From the NCBI GenBank assembly GCA_011682355.1, contig JAACEU010000009.1, positions 1 to 11,225 on the forward strand: a stretch of 11,225 nt of DNA, given 5' to 3'. The position numbers were made by a program, and so were the translations under genes. The stretch's first letter is position 1. Every line of letters begins with the position of its first letter. Positions 5,289 to 11,225 of the stretch are shown here, piece by piece. The notes beneath the pieces are model-generated. The model saw only the letters and a program-made list of their open reading frames with translations, did not search any database and was not told the DNA's origin. The stretch is from Nitrospirota bacterium. GTDB taxonomy: Bacteria > Patescibacteriota > Gracilibacteria > UBA1369 > LOWO2-01-FULL-3.

Positions 5289-8200
5289 AAAAATCGAAGA
5301 AAGTCGGCAAGAAAACGGCTTTCGCTTTTTCCGGGAAAAAGGTGTTGGTACTGGGAAGTGGAGCGCTGAAAATTGGGGAGGCCGGAGAGTTTGATTATTC
5401 CGGATCGCAGGCGATTAAGGCTCTCAAGGAAGAGGGCATCGAATCGGTTTTGGTTAATCCGAACATTGCGACGATTCAGACGAGCAAAGGGCTTGCGGAC
5501 AAGATTTATTTCTTGCCGGTGAATGCGTATTTTGTGGAGAAAGTGATTCGTGCAGAGAAACCGGACGGAATATTCCTCGCGTTTGGTGGACAGACTGCGC
5601 TGAATTGCGGAATTGAATTGAACAAGAAGGGGATTTTGAAAAAGTATGGAGTCGCTGTTTTGGGGACACCAGTGGACGTTATTCAAAAAACTGAAGATCG
5701 GGATTTATTCAACAAAGAACTGACAAAGATCGGTGTAAAAATGCCGACGAGTTATGCGTGTAATTCAAAGAAGGCGGCTATGGTGGCGGCCGAGAAGATT
5801 GGTTTTCCGCTGATTATCCGGGCGGCATTTACGCTTGGGGGAAAGGGGAGTGGATTTGCCGGGGACAAGGAGGAGCTGAACGAGATGCTGGATACGGCTT
5901 TTGCTTATAGTCCGCAGGTTTTGGTGGAGGAGAATTTGAAAGGATGGAAAGAGGTGGAATACGAGGTGGTTCGTGACCGGAAGGACAACTGTATTACGGT
6001 TTGTAATATGGAGAATTTTGATCCGCTCGGAATTCATACTGGTGAATCGATTGTGGTGGCGCCTTCGCAGACTTTGACTAATAGCGAATATCATAAATTG
6101 CGTGAGCTTTCTATAAAGACTATTCGACATCTGGGGGTTGTGGGGGAATGTAATATCCAGTTTGCGCTGGATCCTGAGTCGGAGGACTATCGTATAATCG
6201 AAGTGAATGCCCGGTTGAGCCGTTCCTCGGCTTTGGCGTCGAAGGCAACCGGTTATCCGTTGGCTCACGTGGCGGCGAAGTTGGCGCTTGGTTATGCCTT
6301 GCCGGAGCTGAAAAATGCGGTTACGAAGACGACGACTGCGTGTTTTGAGCCGGCGTTGGATTATCTGGCTTTGAAGATTCCACGATGGGATCTGAATAAA
6401 TTTAGAATGGTTTCGAAGCAGATTACTACTGAGATGAAATCTGTTGGGGAAATAATGGCGCTGGGGAGAAGTTTTGAGGAAGTAATGCAAAAAGGATTGC
6501 GAATGTTGCAGGTTGGACTGCATGGATTTGTTGCGAATGAAGATATAAATATTAAATCTGAAAAGATTAAACAAGATATTGAAAATCCTACTCCGAAGCG
6601 GATTCTGGTGGTTGCTGAGGCTCTGCGAAAAGGTTGGACGGTTGAGAAAATCTCGAAGATTAGTGGGATTGATAAGTGGTTTTTGGATAAATTGCGGAAT
6701 ATTGTGAAGCTGGAACGGAAATTGAAACGGACCGATGATATGAATGCGGAGTTGATGCTCGAAGCGAAGAAAATGGGATTCAGCGATAAGCAAATTGGGT
6801 TTTTGTATGGATGGGATGAGCTAGATGTTCGGGAAAAACGAAAGGCGATGGGCATTCTTCCATCTATTAAACAGATTGATACTTTGGCGGCGGAATATCC
6901 TGCAAGTACGAATTATTTGTATATTACATATCACGGGGATGGGAATGACGTGAAAGCCGGGCGGCGAAAGAAGGTGATCGTGCTGGGGAGCGGGGCATAT
7001 TGTATCGGGTCGAGTGTGGAGTTTGATTGGTGTTGCGTAAATGCTGTGAAAACTGCGCAAAAGGCGGGATATGAAACTGTGATGATTAATTATAATCCGG
7101 AGACGGTTTCGACTGATTATGATATTTGTGACAAGTTGTATTTTGATGAATTGTCGTTGGAGAGGGTTTTGGATATTTGTGATTTTGAGCAGGGCGGAGC
7201 CAAAGGCGGAGCCCCTTCTAATAATAGTCTTACAGGAGTGGTGGTTTCGACCGGCGGGCAGGTTGCTAATAATTTGGCTATTAAATTGGATAAGGTCGGG
7301 GTCCCAATCTTGGGAACTGATCCTGAGAATATTGACCGGGCTGAGGATCGGCATAAGTTTTCCGGGTTGTTGGATGACCTCGGAATCGACCAACCAAAAT
7401 GGAAGGAATTGGCTAAGGCTCAAGACGTTTATGACTTTGTGGATGACCCGTCTGGCGCCGGGCACGGTGTGGGATATCCGGTTTTGGTACGGCCTTCATA
7501 TGTTTTGTCGGGGGCGGCGATGAGCGTGGCCTATAGTCGTGATGAGCTGGAAAGGTTTTTGGGCAAGGCGGCGAAGATTTCGAAGGAGGCGCCTGTTGTG
7601 GTGTCAAAGTTTGAATTGGGAGCGAAGGAAATAGAGATCGATGCTGTTGCATACAAGGGTCGGCTGGTGATTTATGCGATTGCGGAACACATTGAAAATG
7701 CAGGAGTGCATAGTGGAGATGCAACAATTGTGTTGCCTCCGCAGAAACTGTATATCGAGACGATTAGAAGAATAAAAGTTATTACCAAACAAATTGCGAA
7801 GGCTCTGGATATCAGTGGCCCATTTAATATTCAATTTTTGGCGAAAAATAATCGGGTAATGGTGATCGAATGTAATCTTCGATCGTCCAGGTCGTTCCCA
7901 TTTTCATCAAAAGTTACCGGTTATAATTTTATTGAAATTGCGACCGAATCGATGCTGGCGAAGTCGACCACCGCCAAGGCGGGGCAGGCTGGCAAGATGA
8001 GCAAGGAGAGCGAAAAACGACTTACATATAGGAATTATCGAACTTTGGATTTGGATCATGTGGGGGTGAAAGCGCCGCAGTTTAGTTTCCCTCGATTGAA
8101 GGGAGCGGATCCGGTGTTGGGAGTGGAGATGGCATCGACCGGAGAGGTTGCGTGTTTTGGTGACGATCTTTATGAGGCTTTCTTGAAATCGATGATTTCG

Positions 8201-8623
8201 GTTGGGTTCGAATTACCGAAAAAGGGAATTCTGTTTAGCGTTGGTGGGGTGGAGGCGAAGGCTGATATTTTGCCGGCGGCTGAAAAATTTGCGAAGATGG
8301 GATTTGATATTTATGGGACCGAAGGAACATGTCAGTTTTTTGTGGAGAATGGGCTTAAATGCAAAGTTTTACATAAAATTTCTACAGACAAGAAACCTTC
8401 TTTGCTGGATGGAATGATGAATAAAGATTTTGACCTCATTGTAAATATTCCAAACTCATATTCGCGATCATCGGTTACGGATGGGTATTTGATTCGGCGA
8501 AAATCTGTGGATTTGAACATTCCTCTTATCACAAATGTTCAGGTTGTGGGGATTGTGGCTGAGGCGCTGAGTCGGTACGGGATTGAGGATCTGAAAGTGG
8601 TGGATTTGGATGGGTATTTTTAG
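5270..8623 (+). CDS. carB: carbamoyl-phosphate synthase large subunit, eukaryotic CPS1/CAD-like type
   Basis: CarB makes carbamoyl phosphate from bicarbonate, ammonia (usually passed from the CarA glutaminase) and two ATP, feeding pyrimidine and arginine synthesis. The 1117-aa protein has the usual duplicated layout: N-half domain (about 22-140), ATP-grasp 1 (about 145-350), a helical region (about 440-560), second half from about 567, ATP-grasp 2 (about 700-905) and an MGS-like allosteric domain (about 983-1110). The ExNxR catalytic triplets are present in both halves: Glu311, Asn313, Arg315 and Glu867, Asn869, Arg871. Many stretches recall vertebrate CPS1 rather than E. coli CarB, including EVNARLSRSSALASK, GSSVEFDWC, IECNLRSSRSFPF and ASTGEVACFG. 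Peculiarities are a lysine-rich 20-residue N-terminal extension and two short repeat-derived insertions near residues 641-656 and 895-912. No carA is in the window. It has its own promoter, and its TAG overlaps the stop of the convergent gene. Confidence 0.96.
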   Translation: MAPLKGKKSKKVGKKTAFAFSGKKVLVLGSGALKIGEAGEFDYSGSQAIKALKEEGIESVLVNPNIATIQTSKGLADKIYFLPVNAYFVEKVIRAEKPDGIFLAFGGQTALNCGIELNKKGILKKYGVAVLGTPVDVIQKTEDRDLFNKELTKIGVKMPTSYACNSKKAAMVAAEKIGFPLIIRAAFTLGGKGSGFAGDKEELNEMLDTAFAYSPQVLVEENLKGWKEVEYEVVRDRKDNCITVCNMENFDPLGIHTGESIVVAPSQTLTNSEYHKLRELSIKTIRHLGVVGECNIQFALDPESEDYRIIEVNARLSRSSALASKATGYPLAHVAAKLALGYALPELKNAVTKTTTACFEPALDYLALKIPRWDLNKFRMVSKQITTEMKSVGEIMALGRSFEEVMQKGLRMLQVGLHGFVANEDINIKSEKIKQDIENPTPKRILVVAEALRKGWTVEKISKISGIDKWFLDKLRNIVKLERKLKRTDDMNAELMLEAKKMGFSDKQIGFLYGWDELDVREKRKAMGILPSIKQIDTLAAEYPASTNYLYITYHGDGNDVKAGRRKKVIVLGSGAYCIGSSVEFDWCCVNAVKTAQKAGYETVMINYNPETVSTDYDICDKLYFDELSLERVLDICDFEQGGAKGGAPSNNSLTGVVVSTGGQVANNLAIKLDKVGVPILGTDPENIDRAEDRHKFSGLLDDLGIDQPKWKELAKAQDVYDFVDDPSGAGHGVGYPVLVRPSYVLSGAAMSVAYSRDELERFLGKAAKISKEAPVVVSKFELGAKEIEIDAVAYKGRLVIYAIAEHIENAGVHSGDATIVLPPQKLYIETIRRIKVITKQIAKALDISGPFNIQFLAKNNRVMVIECNLRSSRSFPFSSKVTGYNFIEIATESMLAKSTTAKAGQAGKMSKESEKRLTYRNYRTLDLDHVGVKAPQFSFPRLKGADPVLGVEMASTGEVACFGDDLYEAFLKSMISVGFELPKKGILFSVGGVEAKADILPAAEKFAKMGFDIYGTEGTCQFFVENGLKCKVLHKISTDKKPSLLDGMMNKDFDLIVNIPNSYSRSSVTDGYLIRRKSVDLNIPLITNVQVVGIVAEALSRYGIEDLKVVDLDGYF
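7193..7213. repeat. tandem GGCGGAGCC repeat inside carB
   Basis: GGCGGAGCC occurs at 7193-7201 and again at 7205-7213, a 12-bp period with AAA between. It encodes GGAKGGA in a segment (about residues 641-656) that relatives lack between the ERVLDICDFE helix and GVVVSTGGQ. The segment is low in complexity and looks added in frame. Confidence 0.6.
7971..7982. repeat. CCGCC-AA-GGCGG palindrome inside carB
   Basis: CCGCCAAGGCGG is a perfect 5-bp inverted repeat around AA, followed by GGGCAGGCTGGC. It encodes part of TTAKAGQAGK, about a dozen residues more than CPS1-like relatives have between ATP-grasp 2 and the VGVKAPQFSF segment. The hairpin-rich, in-frame nature matches the queG insertion in kind though not in sequence. 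Confidence 0.55.
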
Positions 8624-10425
8624 AAAGCGAGTTCCAGCAATCTTAAATAGTTGATTAATTCGCTATAGGTACATTTTGTGTGCTCATTCATCCAAGTTGA
8701 TCCTTTGCTGACAACAAACTCTCTGAATTCTCTCAGTAGTCCAACGAATTTTGAATTAAAGTCATGAAGTTCGCTGTTTTTATCCGTATCCAGAACAAGA
8801 AGTTCGTCAATCCATTTTACTATTACATCAGTTGGGACTTCTGCTTTGCTTTCCGGATTTTCCATTGTTCTTAATCCCTCTAGCCATGTGATTATTCTTT
8901 TCTCTACTTCCAGTTTTAGTTCACTTTTTTCCCGTTCCGGCCACTGGCCGTTTTCCAAGAACCTAGTAATTCCGCTATTAATTGTATTTATTCCTCCTTC
9001 TGCTTTTGCTATTCTTGCTTGTACTTCTTCCGCTACTCTTTTTGAAGCTTCAGCTGATTCCAGGGCTTGGTTTGCTATGGCGATAGGCGACTGTTCGTTT
9101 GGACCGTTTATTACAACCGCGTCTTGTGCGCTTGGCTGTGTTGAATTGTCTGATTTTGAAACTTTAATGTCTTCTATATTGCCGTTTTCTCCCTGAACCA
9201 TTTCCATTTTTAATCCTCGCAGAATGGCCAGGTTTTGGAATGTAAATAATTCGTGAAATTGAGAGTGTTGTTCAGCACTAATGCCAGACTTACAACTCTT
9301 TTGTATTTGCCTTTGTATTTGGGCATGTGCGGCTTCGTGGGCCAATGTTTGCATTACTTCATCCCAACTTCTGAGATGACCGTTTCCATAATTTGTCATT
9401 GGTACGTAAATTTCTCCTAACGGATTGTCAGCTGAAGAAACGTGAAGCCCCTGACATCCGAGTAATATCGCGTCTTTTGATTTCAATAATTGAACATCGC
9501 TGTCTTCCAGCCCCGGCAAGTGCTTTACTGCCTGGTTTACGAAGGACAGAAACAGTTTTTTGTCTTCTTCCGATTCTGATTGCGATCTTATTCTGTCGAC
9601 AAGTTCTATGTCCTGCTGTAAAACAACTTCAACAGCTACACGCTTGAAAACGGAGGCAGATTTGTAAAGTTGTTGCATGAAAGATTTGTCCGAGATAATT
9701 TCTCTAAGCTTCCCCTCTAACAATTCTCTATATGCGTTTTTTACCGCATCTAGTTCTTCTATAATTTGTTCCGGAGACACTTTTGCCGCGGTATTATAAT
9801 CAAAATATAGGTGTCTTTCACTTACTACTGAATAGCCTCCCTGTATCGCACTTACTACGTCATATTTAACTTTGCTTTTAAGGTAATCAATTGTCGATTT
9901 TTCTTCTTCGACCAAGAGGCGTTTTTCCGTTTCTTTGAAAAGTAATTTGGCAACATATTCCCAAAAAACATCAGCGCTTTCGTTTTCTCTTTTTGCAACA
10001 CCGGTTAGTGATTTTGAAGGCCAAAATCTGTAAGAATTCATTGAAAAATTACATTCTTTTCTCCATAAAGGGATGCTACCGGTGTCTCTATTTTTGTCGC
10101 TTGGTTCGTATTGAGCGAATTGCGGAACGTGCATTAAAGCCTCTACAAAATCATCTACAAATACCGGATTGATGTCTGTTCTTTCCGGCACATTCTCTTG
10201 CTCTTTCAACTTGGCGGCTTGGAGGAACAGTGGTACTTCTTCGTCTACAGCTATTCCCTGGTCTGTCAGTGTCATGGGGGTTGTACTTCCATCCCCCCAC
10301 GTTCTTATTTGAATACCAAATAGTGCCGCGGCTTGTTCGAGTTCTTGCATTGCAATAAGCTCTTCCGGTGACAGTTCATTTTGATCTGTTTCCGTTTGAC
10401 CTGTTTTTGAGGTTTCGTTATCCAT
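8620..10425 (-). CDS. hypothetical 601-aa protein with HEXXH zincin-like metallopeptidase motif
   Basis: No named family is recognised. The central motif TLAHEAAHAQ (360-369) has the HEXXH zinc signature (His363, Glu364, His367), preceded by EIYVPMT (338-344) and SWDEV (353-357), a strand-then-helix order typical of zincins. Glu392, in QFHELFTF 25 residues after the second His, could be the third ligand as in gluzincins. There is no signal peptide or membrane segment, so it is expected in the cytoplasm. The N-terminus (1-30) is acidic and probably disordered, 150-300 is charged and helical, 448-475 is an alanine-rich probable coiled coil, and 500-600 is helical. The ATG at 10425 follows a near-consensus promoter by about 26 nt, without a clear Shine-Dalgarno. 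Its TAA overlaps the carB TAG by 4 bp on the opposite strand. A role in protein turnover or cleavage of a specific partner is possible, but no substrate is indicated. Confidence 0.8.
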   Translation of the reverse strand: MDNETSKTGQTETDQNELSPEELIAMQELEQAAALFGIQIRTWGDGSTTPMTLTDQGIAVDEEVPLFLQAAKLKEQENVPERTDINPVFVDDFVEALMHVPQFAQYEPSDKNRDTGSIPLWRKECNFSMNSYRFWPSKSLTGVAKRENESADVFWEYVAKLLFKETEKRLLVEEEKSTIDYLKSKVKYDVVSAIQGGYSVVSERHLYFDYNTAAKVSPEQIIEELDAVKNAYRELLEGKLREIISDKSFMQQLYKSASVFKRVAVEVVLQQDIELVDRIRSQSESEEDKKLFLSFVNQAVKHLPGLEDSDVQLLKSKDAILLGCQGLHVSSADNPLGEIYVPMTNYGNGHLRSWDEVMQTLAHEAAHAQIQRQIQKSCKSGISAEQHSQFHELFTFQNLAILRGLKMEMVQGENGNIEDIKVSKSDNSTQPSAQDAVVINGPNEQSPIAIANQALESAEASKRVAEEVQARIAKAEGGINTINSGITRFLENGQWPEREKSELKLEVEKRIITWLEGLRTMENPESKAEVPTDVIVKWIDELLVLDTDKNSELHDFNSKFVGLLREFREFVVSKGSTWMNEHTKCTYSELINYLRLLELAF

Positions 10426-10457
10426 ATTTCGTAATTTTTAATACTAAAAAGTTCTTC

Positions 10458-10485
10458 ACTATATACTTTTTACTGACTTTGTCAA
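10458..10485 (-). promoter_or_regulatory. near-consensus promoter for the HEXXH protein gene
   Basis: Read on the minus strand, a perfect TTGACA (10485-10480) is followed after 16 bp by TATAGT (10463-10458), five of six -10 bases. Transcription would start near 10451, about 26 nt before the ATG at 10425. It is the strongest -35 in the window. Confidence 0.75.
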
Positions 10486-10500
10486 CCCCTCTTTTTGACA
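10480..10500. repeat. TGTCAA/TTGACA dyad at the -35 box
   Basis: TGTCAA (10480-10485) and TTGACA (10495-10500) on the + strand form a perfect 6-bp inverted repeat with 9 bp between. One arm is the -35 box of the minus-strand promoter, so a protein bound here would block it. The right arm is also a perfect -35 pointing right, but no + strand gene lies there. Confidence 0.4.
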
Positions 10501-10575
10501 CACCTAACAGTGGGGATAATTCAGGATCAAAGGATTTTTAGTATGAGAAATTTTCTCGCCTGCTGACTCGATCTT

Positions 10576-11225
10576 CTAAAGTAGCGCCGCCTGCCTATGT
10601 TTTCTGTATTGATAGTCGGCGTACTGCATTGGCTCGGTGATGCCGTTGTGGGCAAATTCGTGGTGCTGTTTGCAGAGGGGTTTTAGGTTTTCGTGGTTGG
10701 GGTTTTGTGAAAATCGGTTTGGATGATGAATGACTTCCGCGGGACGGTGACAATTTTGATGACTGCATTGTTCACTGAGATTTCTTTTTTGTTGAACGGA
10801 AATGTAGCGATTGACTTTGGCTGGCTCAGTCGATGCCGGCTTTTCCCCGGTCGAAGATCCCGCCGTGGCGGTGGGGATTTTGGTGGTTTTCTGCGCTTGC
10901 CTCTGTGGTTTTGGCTTTTCTTGCATTTTATGGAGTTCCGCCTTAGACGGAACAGCTTTTGGGCAGGCGCACTTCGCTTCGCTCTGTGCGTGTTCAAGGA
11001 TTTTTCTCAAACATTCTTTGTTACTCAAATTTTTTCCCAACTTCTTCTTCAATTTCAAAAACATAAACATCATTTTTTCATCCAGTTCTACCTGCCAACC
11101 GGTCGTCACTTTTCCTCTCTTTTCTTTACTGTACTCCTGCAAAGCCGGTTTACTCATGTGTACAACCTTTTCAGCCAGTTCTTTCTCATTTTCTTTAGTT
11201 GCCAAACCTGCAACGATTCCAACTT
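10576..11225 (-). CDS. HNH endonuclease-like protein, N-terminus beyond the window
   Basis: The C-terminal domain is a His-Asn-His nuclease with a structural zinc site. Numbered from the TTG at 11205, it has SEQCSHQNCHRPAEVIHH (144-161), the HENLKPLC segment (171-178) and KQHHEFAHNG (179-188). Cys147, Cys152 and Cys178, with a histidine of the HH pair at 181-182, could hold zinc, and His160/161 are candidate catalytic residues. Before it are a helical part (ENEKELAEK, then LDEKMMFMFLKLKKKLG) and a Pro/Ala/Ser/Thr-rich linker (about 95-130). The TTG at 11205 is a poor start: the frame stays open to the right edge, reading VGIVAG before it, so the gene continues outside. The arrangement resembles CPR and proteobacterial HNH proteins with an N-terminal helical domain. 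A segment at about residues 73-93 is encoded by small palindromes. Such proteins are often stand-alone or mobile; the target is unknown. The stop is TAG at 10578-10576. Confidence 0.85.
   Translation of the reverse strand, partial: VGIVAGLATKENEKELAEKVVHMSKPALQEYSKEKRGKVTTGWQVELDEKMMFMFLKLKKKLGKNLSNKECLRKILEHAQSEAKCACPKAVPSKAELHKMQEKPKPQRQAQKTTKIPTATAGSSTGEKPASTEPAKVNRYISVQQKRNLSEQCSHQNCHRPAEVIHHPNRFSQNPNHENLKPLCKQHHEFAHNGITEPMQYADYQYRKHRQAALL
10935..10990. repeat. paired small palindromes inside the HNH gene
   Basis: GTTCCG (10935-10940) pairs with CGGAAC (10948-10953), and CGCAC (10968-10972) pairs with GTGCG (10986-10990) around CTTCGCTTCGCTC. Together they encode the AQSEAKCACPKAVPSKAE region between the helical part and the low-complexity linker. 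They look like short repeat-derived sequence carried in frame. Confidence 0.45.

Noticed and set aside
10545..10557. GAGAAA-T-TTTCTC dyad as a terminator after the HNH gene
   Set aside because: The stem is short and A/T-rich and no T-run follows on the minus strand, so it does not qualify as an intrinsic terminator.
10683..10997. Second minus-strand frame within the HNH gene
   Set aside because: Overlaps the HNH frame throughout and is only Arg/Lys/Pro-rich shadow sequence.
10576..11205. HNH gene starting at the TTG at 11205
   Set aside because: The frame continues open to the window edge with plausible protein sequence (VGIVAG), so the TTG is most likely internal.

Overview
The window looks like a compact chromosome segment from an uncultured bacterium, most plausibly a Candidate Phyla Radiation (Patescibacteria)-type or similarly streamlined lineage. 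The reasons are tight packing, tail-to-tail genes that overlap at their stop codons, short leaders, mostly weak or absent Shine-Dalgarno sequences, and lineage-specific genes scattered among housekeeping ones. This placement is inference. The standard bacterial code fits: all eight genes whose stop lies in the window stay open over long distances with no in-frame TGA. Seven end in TAA or TAG and one in TGA, which argues against the UGA=Gly code of Gracilibacteria and Absconditabacteria.

Layout from left to right. (1) Positions 1-2095, + strand: a two-gene operon for a 2-oxoacid:ferredoxin oxidoreductase. korA is cut by the left edge and korB overlaps it at TAATG. (2) 2108-2470, +: a strong sigma70-like promoter and a 103-aa protein with a possible carrier-protein-like pattern. 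(3) 2452-3444, -: queG (epoxyqueuosine reductase), tail-to-tail with the previous gene and carrying an in-frame palindromic insertion. (4) 3561-4571, +: a DHH/DHHA1 phosphoesterase of the NrnA type, divergent from queG. (5) 4593-5208, +: promoter and a 187-aa hypothetical helical protein. (6) 5216-8623, +: promoter, a dyad around the start codon, and carB. This carbamoyl-phosphate synthase large subunit reads like the eukaryotic CPS1/CAD type rather than the E. coli type. (7) 8620-10425, -: a 601-aa protein with an HEAAH zinc-protease motif, overlapping the carB stop by 4 bp, with a near-consensus promoter at 10458-10485. (8) 10576 to the right edge, -: an HNH endonuclease-like gene cut by the window.

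The core genes cover anaerobic 2-oxoacid metabolism through ferredoxin, tRNA wobble modification, small-RNA or nucleotide turnover, and the first step of pyrimidine/arginine synthesis. They do not form one pathway; this is a normal mixed neighbourhood. No defence island, phage, IS element, CRISPR array or RNA gene was seen. The most unusual signals are the in-frame palindrome- or repeat-bearing insertions in coding sequences (queG, carB twice, and the HNH gene), the eukaryote-like carB, the dyads placed at two promoters, and the unassigned zincin-like and carrier-like proteins.
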